A stretch of 64,000 nucleotides of DNA, taken from Desulfobulbaceae bacterium (GTDB lineage Bacteria > Bacteroidota > Ignavibacteria > Kapaibacteriales > UBA2268). The stretch covers positions 79,818-143,817 of the forward strand of contig JAGXRP010000060.1 of the NCBI GenBank assembly GCA_018335795.1, written 5' to 3'. Positions 1-10,332 of the stretch are shown piece after piece (the first letter of the stretch is position 1; every line of letters starts with the position of its first letter). The notes under the pieces are model-generated. The model saw nothing but the letters and a program-made list of their open reading frames with translations, did not search any database and was not told the DNA's origin. Both the position numbers and the translations under genes were made by a program.

Positions 1-644
1 TTGCCGGAAACATCGCAACTGGTGGTGCGGCGCAAGCATTGATTGATGCCGGAGCCGATGGCTTAAAAGTCGGAATCGGACCGGGCTCAATATGCACAAC
101 GAGAATTATCGCAGGAGTTGGAATTCCGCAACTTACCGCAATAATGAACGTAGTAGAAGTAGCGTCCAAATATAATATCCCGGTTGTGGCGGATGGCGGT
201 ATCAAGCAAACAGGCGATGTTGCTAAGGCAATTGCTGCAGGAGCTGATACTGTAATGATAGGCAATTTGTTTGCCGGTCATGAAGAAAGCCCGGGCGAAA
301 AAATATTATACGAACGCCGTGCATTCAAAATTTATCGCGGTATGGGTTCATTAGACGCAATGCGAAAAGGCTCCGCTGACCGCTATTTCCAAGATACTGA
401 AGATGAAATCAGCAAATATGTGCCTGAAGGAATAGAAGGCAGAGTGCCATTCAAAGGCAACGTAAGCGATACCGTTTATCAACTTATCGGCGGATTACGT
501 TCCGCTATGGGTTATTGCGGTTGTAAAAATATCGGAGAATTGAAGACGAAAGCTCGTTTTAACAGAATTTCAAGTGCCGGATTGAGAGAATCACACCCTC
601 ACAATGTCAGCATAACTAAAGAATCACCAAATTACTTTGTTTAA
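1..644 (+). CDS. guaB: IMP dehydrogenase, C-terminal part (cut by window edge)
   Basis: This is the C-terminal part of inosine-5'-monophosphate dehydrogenase, which oxidises IMP to XMP with NAD+ in the committed step of GMP synthesis in the cytoplasm. The frame is already open at base 3, so the start lies outside the window. Visible are the phosphate-binding and catalytic loop GPGSICTTR (nucleophilic Cys codon at 93-95), the [10 protein letters not shown] flap region, the [11 protein letters not shown] segment and the typical ending [16 protein letters not shown]. About 213 residues are present of the roughly 490 usual for the family. The gene is followed after 19 bases by an M24 peptidase and probably shares its transcript. 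Family assignment is very secure. Confidence 0.96.
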   Translation, partial: AGNIATGGAAQALIDAGADGLKVGIGPGSICTTRIIAGVGIPQLTAIMNVVEVASKYNIPVVADGGIKQTGDVAKAIAAGADTVMIGNLFAGHEESPGEKILYERRAFKIYRGMGSLDAMRKGSADRYFQDTEDEISKYVPEGIEGRVPFKGNVSDTVYQLIGGLRSAMGYCGCKNIGELKTKARFNRISSAGLRESHPHNVSITKESPNYFV

Positions 645-663
645 AATTTAATTACAAAGACAC

Positions 664-1797
664 ATGGCAAAAAAGACAGCACCTCGTAAAGTAACTGACG
701 AACCTGATTACCCGAAAATCATCAACAGAAGGCTCGACCAGCTAAGGTTTTCGCTCGAAGACCACAAAGTAGAAGCGATAGCGGTAAGTTTTTTACCTAA
801 TATCCGTTATCTGACAAATTTTTCCGGCTCGAATGCGATTTTCTTCATTTTGGAAGATGAATTGCATTTTATTACTGATGATTCTTACGAAGAACAAATC
901 AAAGAAGAACTTTACAAATTGCCCAATCTCCACTTTCACATCACGAGAAGCCCATGGGAATATATTGCTAAGAAAAAAGTTCTCAAAGGTGTGCAATCAA
1001 TTGCTTTCGAAGCAGACAAAATGCCTTATTCGGAAGCAGTTGCTATTCGTAACGTTATCAGACCACTGAAATTCAAACCGGCTGAAAATCTGGTAACAAG
1101 ATTTACTCAACCAAAAGACCCCGATGAATTAAATTTCATCAAGAAATCTATCGAAATTTCTCGTGGTGTTTACGAATACATGCTCGGATTTATCAAACCC
1201 GGCATGAGTGAAAAAGATATTTCGAATGAGCTTTGTTATCAATGCCGTAAAAATGGTTCTGAAGGCGAACCTTCGGAAATAATTGTTGTTTCAGGCGAAC
1301 GTAGCAGTCTTGTGAATGGTAATCCGACTGACAGGAAAATCAAAAAGAATGATTTAATAATTATGGACTTTGGCTCGAAAGTCAATGGATTTGGTCCTGA
1401 TATATCCAGAACAGTCTCAATAGGCAAAATCGGCAAAGAACAAAAATTGATGTATGATTTAATCCGCAAGGCTCAACAAATTGTGCTTAAAGAAGTCCGC
1501 CCCGGGATGAATGGAAAATATCTTGACTCAGTAGTTCGTAGCTTTTTCAAAAAAGAAGGCTATGAAAATAGTTTCAAGCATACAGTTGGTCATGGTGTTG
1601 GTCTTCGTGCCATCGAAAATCCGATTATCAGCTATGAATTAGGTGACCAAATCATACCCGAAGATTGCGTTATTAGTATCGAACCCGGATTATACATGCA
1701 AGGCAAATTCGGTATTAGAATGGACGAGTTGATTTTAATCACAGTAAGTGGTGGCAGCGTGCTGTCGGCACCTCCCGATGAGATTGACGTAATTTAA
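664..1797 (+). CDS. Xaa-Pro aminopeptidase-like M24 metallopeptidase
   Basis: This is a cytoplasmic M24 (pita-bread fold) metallopeptidase, most like Xaa-Pro dipeptidases/aminopeptidases that cleave beside proline. An N-terminal creatinase-like domain covers about residues 15-150 and the catalytic domain about 160-370. The expected five metal ligands are all visible: Asp235 (MDFG), Asp246 (GPDISRT), His310 (GHGVG), Glu340 (SIEPGLY) and Glu355 (MDEL). The length of 377 aa is normal. There is no signal peptide. It sits between guaB and a GT4 gene with short gaps (19 and 10 bases), suggesting one operon. The exact substrate cannot be told from sequence. Confidence 0.9.
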   Translation: MAKKTAPRKVTDEPDYPKIINRRLDQLRFSLEDHKVEAIAVSFLPNIRYLTNFSGSNAIFFILEDELHFITDDSYEEQIKEELYKLPNLHFHITRSPWEYIAKKKVLKGVQSIAFEADKMPYSEAVAIRNVIRPLKFKPAENLVTRFTQPKDPDELNFIKKSIEISRGVYEYMLGFIKPGMSEKDISNELCYQCRKNGSEGEPSEIIVVSGERSSLVNGNPTDRKIKKNDLIIMDFGSKVNGFGPDISRTVSIGKIGKEQKLMYDLIRKAQQIVLKEVRPGMNGKYLDSVVRSFFKKEGYENSFKHTVGHGVGLRAIENPIISYELGDQIIPEDCVISIEPGLYMQGKFGIRMDELILITVSGGSVLSAPPDEIDVI

Positions 1798-1807
1798 TGC
1801 AAGCATA

Positions 1808-3097
1808 ATGGAAGCAGAAAATCCAACAGATATTTATTCGACTTTAAAACGTAATGTCCTTGTTATAGCGTACTATTTCCCACCAATGGGATTGAGTGGT
1901 GTTCAGAGGACTTTGAAATTTGTCAAATACTTACCGAAATTCGGTTGGCACCCTATAGTGCTTACGACCGGAGATTTGGATTATTATGCTTTCGACGAAA
2001 CTTTGATTGATGAGCTTGGCGAAGAAAATATCACAATAGTCCGCACTCCGAGCAAAGGGAAGCCGACGAAAACAAGAAATTTCCCGAATCAATTTATTCA
2101 TAAATTAGGCAGAATGTACAATGATACATTCTTCGTACCTGATTCGAAAATCGGTTGGAAAAAGCAAGCGGTCAACACAGCTAATGCCATTATTGCCGAA
2201 CATGAAATTCATGCAATATTTGCAACTGCACCGCCATTCACGGACTTTTTGATAGCAGATGAAATTTCACGCAAACACGACATTCCTTTCCTTGCCGATT
2301 ATCGTGACACATGGGTGGATAATCCCTTCAAATACTATCCTACTCCAATGCACAAGAACAAGAATCTGAAGTTAGAACATAAGATTTTATCTCACGCACA
2401 AAAGTCCTTCGTCACTACAAGATTTGCGAAGGAAGTGCTATTACGTCGCTACAGGTTTCTATCTCATGAAGACATCTTCATTCTGCCACATGGATATGAC
2501 CCCGAAGATTTCGCTAATGCAAATCACGAACGCCACGACAAGAGCAAATTCGTAATTACTCATTCCGGTCTCTTCCAAGATGACCGTACTCCCAAGTATT
2601 TTCTCAAAGCGCTCTCGATATTTCTTTCCAAAAATAAACAGGCTAAAGAAGCCACCATACTCAGATTTGTTGGGCTAATGCGTCCGTCACATCTCAAAAT
2701 GGCAACCAAATACAAACTGTCTGATAACATCGAATTAACCGGATATGTAACTCATAAAGAATCAATTCGTCATATTCTTGATTCTGATGTTCTTTGGTTA
2801 ATGATGAATGATACATACCGGTCGCCGGGTAAATTATATGAATATTTTGGGGCACGAAAGCCCATATTCATAAATGCACCAACGGGAGCTATGACGAAAA
2901 TTGTCCAAGACAGCGGTGCCGGATTTGTTACCGAACCCGACAACGTGAAAGATATCGTCAAGAAGCTGGCAGAACTCTTCGAGTTATGGCAGAGTGGCAA
3001 TTTGCCAAAGCCCAATGAGAAGTTCGTTGTAGCATTCGACAGAAGCAAAATCACAAACGATTTGGCTCGAGAATTGTCATTATCAGTCAAATATTGA
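1808..3097 (+). CDS. GT4-like glycosyltransferase
   Basis: The protein looks like a GT-B fold glycosyltransferase of family 4. Residues about 15-60 carry the N-terminal signature YYFPPMGLSGVQR followed by KYLPKFGWHPIVLTT. A DYRDTW segment is near residue 170. The C-terminal Rossmann half has SGLFQDDRTPKYFLKAL and the donor-site pattern SPGKLYEYFGARKPIF. Such enzymes transfer a sugar from a nucleotide donor to a lipid or polysaccharide acceptor at the cytoplasmic face; the acceptor is unknown. It is a paralogue of the enzyme at 14689-15999, which shares the same opening motif. No other polysaccharide genes are adjacent; it trails guaB and the peptidase gene. Confidence 0.85.
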   Translation: MEAENPTDIYSTLKRNVLVIAYYFPPMGLSGVQRTLKFVKYLPKFGWHPIVLTTGDLDYYAFDETLIDELGEENITIVRTPSKGKPTKTRNFPNQFIHKLGRMYNDTFFVPDSKIGWKKQAVNTANAIIAEHEIHAIFATAPPFTDFLIADEISRKHDIPFLADYRDTWVDNPFKYYPTPMHKNKNLKLEHKILSHAQKSFVTTRFAKEVLLRRYRFLSHEDIFILPHGYDPEDFANANHERHDKSKFVITHSGLFQDDRTPKYFLKALSIFLSKNKQAKEATILRFVGLMRPSHLKMATKYKLSDNIELTGYVTHKESIRHILDSDVLWLMMNDTYRSPGKLYEYFGARKPIFINAPTGAMTKIVQDSGAGFVTEPDNVKDIVKKLAELFELWQSGNLPKPNEKFVVAFDRSKITNDLARELSLSVKY

Positions 3098-3204
3098 TAA
3101 ATTGTAGAACATTAACGCAATTTCATTTTTCCAATATTTGCAAACTAATTTCGTGTAACAAACATTATTACTTTAACGTATTTATAAACTTTTTTGGAGT
3201 TTCT

Positions 3205-4146
3205 ATGTCTTATTCAAAACTTTTAGCAGTTTTACTTGCATCATTATTGATGGGTTTCTTTGTCACTTCTTGTACTGAAGATGACCCCGTTGACCCAACT
3301 AATGAAAAGCCGGCTGCACCCACAAATCTGATGGCTCTATCAGTAAATGAAACTACTATTCATTTAAAGTATGATATCTCCCCATCAGAGCAAAACTCAC
3401 TATTTCAAGATTACTTCCTTAATTATTGGGTAGTTGGAGCTACAGCAAACCCTATGACTATGACAGTTGCGAAAGGTGTGAACCCAATCGCAGTAACAGG
3501 ACTTGAACAAGGCAAAGTTTACGAATTCCAACTCGTAGCTCGTTACACAAACAATGAAAGCTCTGAAACTGCTGCAACAGTGAAATGGTCGCCTGCTGCA
3601 AGATTTGAACTAACAGTTAATGACGCTCCAATCCGCGTATATGAAACAGCATCAGACTTTGGTAGTGGTTTACAAATTTATTACTCTAACGAAGACGGAC
3701 CAAGAGCACGTACCGTATCTAATTCAGCCGAATGGGATTTAGGTTTGAGAACAGTAGGAAATACTATCATGTTCGGTTCAGCTACTAAATTAGGATATAA
3801 TTTCTCAACAGCCCCACAGCCTACTTTTATGATGACTGATTATTTCTTAGCTGATGCTTTGAATAATGTATTTGATAGCAAGGCAATGGATGAAGGTGAC
3901 CGCAATACAAAGTACGCAGAAACCACTTTAGATTTAGCTACTGTTGCTGGTTCACAAAATGCAATTTTCTATGTAAGAAAATATCAACCGGGCAAAACAA
4001 GATACAATTATGCTAAAGTCATGGTAGAAAGAAATCAAACATCAGGTGGTTTCTTGCATGGAAGTACTCCAAACAGACACCTTGTACTTCATATCTCTTA
4101 CCAAAGAGTAGAAGACGTTCCTTATGCTAAAACTGCAGTTAATTAA
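3205..4146 (+). CDS. FN3-containing lipoprotein with HmuY-like C-terminal region
   Basis: An exported lipoprotein of 313 aa. The start at 3205 is chosen because it follows a TTTTTTGGAGTTTCT ribosome site and gives a clean lipoprotein signal (MSYSKLLAVLLASLLMGF, then TSC at the lipobox). The open frame runs further upstream without a credible start. Residues about 35-140 resemble a fibronectin type III domain. The C-terminal half has a short SNSAEWDLGLR segment reminiscent of the WDxAF stretch of HmuY-like haem-binding lipoproteins; that link is weak and inferred. It probably sits at the outer membrane. It is followed 14 bases later by a small exported protein. Function unknown. Confidence 0.72.
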   Translation: MSYSKLLAVLLASLLMGFFVTSCTEDDPVDPTNEKPAAPTNLMALSVNETTIHLKYDISPSEQNSLFQDYFLNYWVVGATANPMTMTVAKGVNPIAVTGLEQGKVYEFQLVARYTNNESSETAATVKWSPAARFELTVNDAPIRVYETASDFGSGLQIYYSNEDGPRARTVSNSAEWDLGLRTVGNTIMFGSATKLGYNFSTAPQPTFMMTDYFLADALNNVFDSKAMDEGDRNTKYAETTLDLATVAGSQNAIFYVRKYQPGKTRYNYAKVMVERNQTSGGFLHGSTPNRHLVLHISYQRVEDVPYAKTAVN

Positions 4147-4160
4147 TTAAGGATTGCAAT

Positions 4161-4517
4161 ATGAAAAAAATAGCAGTTTATTCCATCTTAATAGCGATGC
4201 TCGCAGCAACACTGTTGACGATTCAATACGCATATGCACAAGACACTATCAAGGGTCAAGTCATAAGCCTTGATGAATATCTCACCGGTGGCACAGGCAA
4301 AGTCACTAAAGACAAAGCCAAAACTCTTGCCGATGCAGGGCATGCGATTGTACTCAAATCAGGCAACACAATCTACTTCGTTTATAACGAAGACGGTTCA
4401 TTTGCAGGTAAAAGACTCGCATCCTTTGCGACAGCAGAAAACGTTGGCATAGTCGGGAAAACCAAGACAGTTCACGGATTGAATATCATCATCATGACGA
4501 TGATTGACGCTATGTAG
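4161..4517 (+). CDS. Small exported protein, family shared with the next gene
   Basis: A 118-aa protein with a Sec signal peptide (MKKIAVYSILIAMLAATLL, cleavage probably after AYA). The mature domain of about 90 residues contains SLDEYLTGGTGKVTK, then a VLKSGNTIYFVYNEDGSFA stretch, GKRLASFA, and ends in an IIMTMIDAM tail. The same domain, nearly motif for motif, forms the C-terminal part of the lipoprotein encoded 40 bases downstream, so the two arose by tandem duplication. I do not recognise a named family. The GGTGKVxK stretch looks superficially like a P-loop, but the context is extracytoplasmic and the Gly-Lys-Ser/Thr is incomplete. Location periplasmic or outer membrane by inference. Confidence 0.7.
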   Translation: MKKIAVYSILIAMLAATLLTIQYAYAQDTIKGQVISLDEYLTGGTGKVTKDKAKTLADAGHAIVLKSGNTIYFVYNEDGSFAGKRLASFATAENVGIVGKTKTVHGLNIIIMTMIDAM

Positions 4518-4557
4518 TTGCATAAGCAATAATTATTAATAATTATCTGAGGAATTT

Positions 4558-5076
4558 ATGATTAAGAACTTTTTATTTCCTTTGTTGGTAGGTGCTTTGA
4601 TGTTTGCTTTCGTTGCTTGCGGCGATAAGAAAGAAGAAGCCCCATTACCCGAGGAATCAATTGAAGATATTATAGAATCGGTTGAAACAACTCCGGAAGC
4701 CATTGACACAGTCGCAATTGTTCCAGACACAGTCACCGAAACACCTAAAAAAGATGCAAGCAAACCTACTGCACCGGCTGCACCAGCCGACACGAAGAAC
4801 AAACCTCTCGAAGGTTACGTTGCATCGCTTGACGGATTGGTACAAGGCGGCACCGGGAAAGTCAGCAAAGCAGATGCTAATGCAATTGTTGGTCGCGGCG
4901 GAATCTTAGTGTTCAAATCGGGCAACAAAGTCTATTTCGTATATAACGAAGACGGCTCATTTGCTTCCAAACGCCTTGCATCATTTGCCTCCGCCGACAA
5001 AGTCGGAATCTTGGGCAAAGCGCAATCCAAAGGCGGAATCAACATGTTCATCATGACACACATTGACGCGATGTAA
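4558..5076 (+). CDS. Lipoprotein with linker and the same C-terminal domain as its neighbour
   Basis: A 172-aa lipoprotein. The signal peptide (MIKNFLFPLLVGALMFAFVA) ends at a Cys lipobox (ACGDKK). Residues about 25-85 are an acidic, Thr/Pro/Ala-rich linker. The last 90 residues repeat the domain of the upstream gene: SLDGLVQGGTGKVSK, VYFVYNEDGSFASKRLASFA, and a final MTHIDAM. The architecture suggests a membrane-tethered version of the free secreted domain. A strong hairpin terminator follows at 5106, so the three genes from 3205 may be one unit. Function unknown. Confidence 0.72.
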   Translation: MIKNFLFPLLVGALMFAFVACGDKKEEAPLPEESIEDIIESVETTPEAIDTVAIVPDTVTETPKKDASKPTAPAAPADTKNKPLEGYVASLDGLVQGGTGKVSKADANAIVGRGGILVFKSGNKVYFVYNEDGSFASKRLASFASADKVGILGKAQSKGGINMFIMTHIDAM

Positions 5077-5105
5077 TCCCCCGATTCGACTCCACATTTC
5101 TTCAC

Positions 5106-5134
5106 AGCCGCCCATATTGGGCGGCTTTTTTTTT
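5106..5134 (+). terminator. Rho-independent terminator after the lipoprotein cluster
   Basis: A perfect 9-bp stem (AGCCGCCCA / TGGGCGGCT) with a 3-base loop is followed by a run of nine T. It closes the plus-strand run ending at 5076. The arms resemble, but are not identical to, the GGCTGTCC/GGGCAGCC terminators elsewhere in the window. Confidence 0.9.
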
Positions 5135-5143
5135 GTAAATAAA

Positions 5144-5168
5144 GGTCGTTGAGCTTGTCGAAACGAGC
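5144..5168. repeat. Imperfect REP-like palindrome
   Basis: The motif GGTCGTTGAGCTTG followed by TCGAAACGAGC has complementary outer arms (GTCGTT / AACGAG with a G-T imperfection). This type of element is commonly dispersed in bacterial genomes, but only one copy is seen here, so the call rests on resemblance. Confidence 0.3.
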
Positions 5169-5258
5169 AAGTAATTTTAACCTAAAAGCGGTTCACCTAT
5201 ATAGAGCATAGAGGTATTAAGAGAAATTGTTTCAGGACAAGATAATCACAAAAAATCA

Positions 5259-5266
5259 TATATTTG
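5259..5266 (+). promoter_or_regulatory. Candidate Bacteroidota-type -7 box
   Basis: TATATTTG matches the TAnnTTTG -7 consensus of Bacteroidota promoters and lies 33 bases before the ATG at 5299. No TTG sits at the ideal spacing upstream, so this is a half-match only. Confidence 0.35.
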
Positions 5267-5298
5267 TAGTTTGAATTACAAAACTCAAGGGAATCAGA

Positions 5299-5535
5299 AT
5301 GAAGAACGCTAAAGATTATACACTTACTCAAGAACAGAAAGATGAAATTGATGCAATCATGAGGGCTTACGATGGCGACGATGAAGCCTTAATAGAAAAA
5401 CTGAAACCCTATGCATTTCCTGATGGCTCTTGGTCTTTGTATATCCGCTGGCAACTTGATACTTTATCATATTCCGGTAAAAAAAAACATAGCCGCTCAT
5501 TGATTCATTCGTGGGAGAAAATATTGCCAAAATAA
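5299..5535 (+). CDS. Small hypothetical protein, 78 aa
   Basis: A short soluble protein of unknown function. The ATG follows AAGGGAATCAGA, a plausible ribosome site, and a -7-like box lies just upstream. The first 40 residues are acidic and helical (TLTQEQKDEIDAIMRAYDGD), followed by a PDGSWSLYIRWQLDTLSYSG stretch rich in aromatics. There is no signal peptide or membrane segment. It lies alone between the terminator at 5106 and a convergent lipoprotein gene. A run of nine A at about 5479-5487 encodes KKK near the end and could be a slippage site. Confidence 0.5.
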   Translation: MKNAKDYTLTQEQKDEIDAIMRAYDGDDEALIEKLKPYAFPDGSWSLYIRWQLDTLSYSGKKKHSRSLIHSWEKILPK

Positions 5536-5585
5536 TCTGGCAATCTTATTCATCAATTCTTCTTCTTTCATGGTGGGGTTAATCG

Positions 5586-5978
5586 TTATTTAGCTCTTTT
5601 AAAAAATACATTATTATTAGGGGAAAAAAGTCTTCCATCTTTTGAATAATGGATTTCATAAATAACTTTTTTCCTATCACGCCCAAAGTTCCGACTTATC
5701 TCTGTCTCAAATGATAAATGAGTGAAATCAGAACTTAAACTATAAGAACCTGAAACAATATTTCCATCACCTTTAACTTGATAAAGTTTGTCATGAACCA
5801 TTTTAATATAAATCTTCTTATTCTGGTCAGATTCAGAAACCCAAGTGCCCGCAAATTCCGGGATTTTGGAATTACCAATTTCCTTCCAATCCATTTCACA
5901 ACTTGATAGTAAAAGTACAAAAGCTAAAAAGGAATAATAAAATCCTTTAAGAGGTAAAAGTTTTTGATTTTTATTCAT
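5586..5978 (-). CDS. Small hypothetical lipoprotein, 130 aa
   Basis: The N-terminus has a basic stretch, a hydrophobic core (GFYYSFLAFVLLLSS) and then Cys-Glu, which fits a lipoprotein signal. The mature part of about 100 residues is beta-rich and starts with a lipocalin-like pattern, EFAGTWVSESDQNKKIYIKM, followed by SGSYSLSSDFTHLSFE. Small proteins with a G-x-W near the start and alternating strands often form a beta-barrel or beta-sandwich, but no named family is recognised. It is transcribed towards the plus-strand gene at 5299. Confidence 0.6.
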   Translation of the reverse strand: MNKNQKLLPLKGFYYSFLAFVLLLSSCEMDWKEIGNSKIPEFAGTWVSESDQNKKIYIKMVHDKLYQVKGDGNIVSGSYSLSSDFTHLSFETEISRNFGRDRKKVIYEIHYSKDGRLFSPNNNVFFKRAK

Positions 5979-5999
5979 TTTTTTATCGTCAGACTTTAT

Positions 6000-6016
6000 A
6001 GTGCGGATCCCGCACT
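6000..6016. repeat. GTGCGG-type palindrome upstream of a lipoprotein gene
   Basis: Arms AGTGCGG and CCGCACT are separated by ATC. The stem lies 22 bases before the start of the minus-strand gene ending at 5978 and is GC-rich in an AT-rich gap. It could be a REP-type element, an operator, or part of the leader of that gene. Only one copy is seen in this window. Confidence 0.45.
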
Positions 6017-6103
6017 TTTAAATAATTGCCTACTCTGATTGTTTTTCGGCATCCCCAATTTTCTACAAAAATAAGAAACCAATCCGTCAAATTGTGTCGT
6101 TTG

Positions 6104-7120
6104 TCAGTTCAGTTCATTCATTAATTCTTTTACTTTCTGTTCAAGTACATTTCTATCAGGTAAATACAATTGGTATTTTGATACAAAAATATTATTTGAA
6201 ATCCCTCCAATTGCATATTCGACTAATATATCATTTTTATCAGCTCCAAGGACAATCCCAATTGGTGGATTATCTCCTTCAATATTTTCTTCAACTTTGA
6301 AATAATTCAAATACATATTCATTTGTCCAATATCTTGATGCTTGACATGTTTTGTCTTCAAGTCTATTAATACAAAACACTTTAAAATTCTATGATAAAA
6401 AACTAAATCCACATAGAAATGTTCATTATCCAATGTAACCCGATATTGTCTTCCAATAAACGAAAATCCTTTACCTAATTCAAGTAAAAATGTTTGAAGA
6501 TTATCAATGATTTTCTGTTCTAATTTACTTTCGGTCATTCGATACACTTCAGGAATCTGAAGAAATTCCAATACATAAGGGTCTTTTACAATATCACTTG
6601 GTTTAATAATGATTTGTCCTTTTTCTGCTAATTTAAGAACTCCGTTTTTATCTTTGCTTAATGCCAATCGTTCAAATAAAGAAGAATTGATTTGCCTTTT
6701 TAATTCTCGTACACTCCAATTTTCATTTATTGCTTGTTTCTCGTAAAATTTTCTTGCTATATCTTCTGAAACACTTAATAATTCTGCATAATGAGTCCAT
6801 GTCAATTTTCCAGTCACTGACTGGAAAATTTGATATTTCAAGTAAAATTGTCTCATCAAATAAATATTGCTTTTGCTGAAACCTTTACCAAATCTTGTTT
6901 TTAAGTCTTTTGAAAGATTTGTCAATAAGGCGCTTCCATAATCTGCTTTCTCATTTCCTTGCTGTTCAAATTCAACAATATATTTTCCAATCTCCCAATT
7001 GGCTTGTAGCAACTCATTATTTACAACTTGAAATGCCCTTTGTCGGGCATTCTCTATTGTAATTCCGATACTATCAACTAGTTCTTGATATATTTGTGTA
7101 TTTTGAAACTTTTTAGTCAT
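6104..7120 (-). CDS. YhcG/DUF1016-family PDDEXK nuclease-domain protein
   Basis: A 338-aa cytoplasmic protein of the YhcG (DUF1016) family. The N-terminal domain (about residues 10-165) has the family pattern NWEIGKYIVEFEQQG and FSKSNIYLMRQFY. The C-terminal PDDEXK-type nuclease domain (about 190-335) shows Asp238 (VDLVFYH), Asp253-Leu-Lys255 in place of the usual Glu-x-Lys, and Gln266-x3-Tyr270 (QMNMY). Proteins of this family are scattered in accessory regions and are linked to nuclease or defence roles, but their cellular job is not settled. It is a lone gene with its own promoter candidate. Full length and apparently intact. Confidence 0.88.
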   Translation of the reverse strand: MTKKFQNTQIYQELVDSIGITIENARQRAFQVVNNELLQANWEIGKYIVEFEQQGNEKADYGSALLTNLSKDLKTRFGKGFSKSNIYLMRQFYLKYQIFQSVTGKLTWTHYAELLSVSEDIARKFYEKQAINENWSVRELKRQINSSLFERLALSKDKNGVLKLAEKGQIIIKPSDIVKDPYVLEFLQIPEVYRMTESKLEQKIIDNLQTFLLELGKGFSFIGRQYRVTLDNEHFYVDLVFYHRILKCFVLIDLKTKHVKHQDIGQMNMYLNYFKVEENIEGDNPPIGIVLGADKNDILVEYAIGGISNNIFVSKYQLYLPDRNVLEQKVKELMNELN

Positions 7121-7222
7121 AATACAAATTATAAATTTTAAATCAAATGGATGATTATTTGCTGATAATTATTTGCTTTACATCTCCCTCACCTATCTAC
7201 GCACTCTCAATAGATAACTTTA

Positions 7223-7255
7223 CAAATATAGCAAATTATAAAAATAAATCTTCAA
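7223..7255 (-). promoter_or_regulatory. Candidate promoter for the YhcG-type gene
   Basis: On the minus strand TATATTTG (7230-7223) matches TAnnTTTG and a TTG (7255-7253) lies 22 bases upstream, slightly longer than the usual spacing of about 19. The -7 box is 103 bases before the start at 7120. Confidence 0.4.
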
Positions 7256-7280
7256 CATTTCCAAACTTTTGCACATAATA

Positions 7281-7308
7281 AAAAAGGCTGCCCATTTGGA
7301 CAGCCTTT
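7281..7308 (-). terminator. Terminator of the isocitrate dehydrogenase gene
   Basis: Read on the minus strand, AAAGGCTGTCC pairs with GGGCAGCCTTT around an AAAT loop (one G-U pair) and ends in a T-run. It lies 25 bases after the stop at 7333. It belongs to the GGCTGTCC/GGGCAGCC family also seen at 17942, 63691 and 63799. Confidence 0.88.
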
Positions 7309-7332
7309 GGGGAAGAATTTTCCGGGTGCTTT

Positions 7333-9570
<2,238 letters not shown>

Positions 9571-9621
9571 CTATGATATATAGTAAAATATTTAATTTCA
9601 AAATCAAAATCGCATAGATAA

Positions 9622-9651
9622 CAAATTTAAGAAAATTTTGGTAAAAAGCAA
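9622..9651 (-). promoter_or_regulatory. Promoter of the isocitrate dehydrogenase gene
   Basis: On the minus strand TTG (9651-9649), 19 bases, then TAAATTTG (9629-9622) fits the Bacteroidota TTTG-N19-TAnnTTTG promoter pattern. The -7 box is about 60 bases before the start at 9561. Confidence 0.55.
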
Positions 9652-9700
9652 GTAAGTCTATCAAAGAAGTGGAAATAAAAGGTGAGAGATTGAGGGGGAG

Positions 9701-10243
9701 TTACGTGTTCAGTTCATCAAATTCCCAATTAAGTGGATTATTGACAATATAATCACGAATTTTGGATAAGGACTTTTCGTTTCTGATAACGTGTTCGTAA
9801 TAATTTCTTTGCCAAATAGATTGACCTGGAGTATTTCGAACAATATTTATCAATTTTGAACATGCAGATTTATAAGAACCAATAATTACAGATAAAGACC
9901 CTGCTTGCGAATATCCTAATTGACGTTTTTGTAGAGACACGGCATGCCGTGTCTCTACGCTAATATCTTCATTTTCATTTATCATGACGATTCCATGAAT
10001 GTGGTTAGGCATTATAACAAAAACATCTAATGATACATTTGGAAAATGAATCGGTATTTCAAACCAACATTTTTCTACAATTTTACCAAATTCATTCAAT
10101 TTAATTATCCCATTTGCAATTTCACCAAAAATATGATTATGATTTTGTGTGCAAATCGTTATAAAATAAGCACCAGCCTGTGAATAATCATATTCAGTTA
10201 ATCTGGCTGTTTCAATTCGATATTTATTCTGGAATTTTGACAT
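9701..10243 (-). CDS. REP-associated tyrosine transposase (RAYT, Y1/HUH family)
   Basis: A 180-aa single-domain HUH endonuclease of the IS200-like/RAYT group, which cuts single-stranded REP hairpins through a tyrosine. It opens with the RAYT-like stretch ARLTEYDYSQAGAYFITICT. The HUH motif is His81-Ile-His83 (MPNHIHGIV), and the probable nucleophile is Tyr165 (RDYIVNNPLNW). Length and order of motifs are normal. Unusually, residues about 96-105 (VETRHAVSLQ) are encoded by a perfect 28-bp palindrome lying in frame, an insert between the HUH motif and the C-terminal helices. No flanking IS ends were identified, as expected for single-copy RAYT genes. Confidence 0.9.
   Translation of the reverse strand: MSKFQNKYRIETARLTEYDYSQAGAYFITICTQNHNHIFGEIANGIIKLNEFGKIVEKCWFEIPIHFPNVSLDVFVIMPNHIHGIVMINENEDISVETRHAVSLQKRQLGYSQAGSLSVIIGSYKSACSKLINIVRNTPGQSIWQRNYYEHVIRNEKSLSKIRDYIVNNPLNWEFDELNT
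9931..9958. repeat. Perfect 28-bp palindrome inside the RAYT gene
   Basis: The half-arm GTAGAGACACGGCA is followed directly by its exact reverse complement, with no loop. It resembles REP palindromes of the GTAGAGAC type and stays in frame in the transposase, encoding VETRHAVSLQ. Such hairpins are the usual binding and cleavage targets of RAYT enzymes; that this one is a target is inferred. Confidence 0.85.
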
Positions 10244-10332
10244 AAATACTTGTTTTCGAAGCTATTTTTTTTAAATTCTTAAAATTATGTTCAACTTTCT
10301 CCATATTCTAATCAAACTTCATGCCATCCACA

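Noticed and set aside
4161..4517. GGTGKVTK as an ATP-binding P-loop
   Set aside because: The protein is exported, lacks the full GxxxxGK[ST] spacing and has no Walker B segment.
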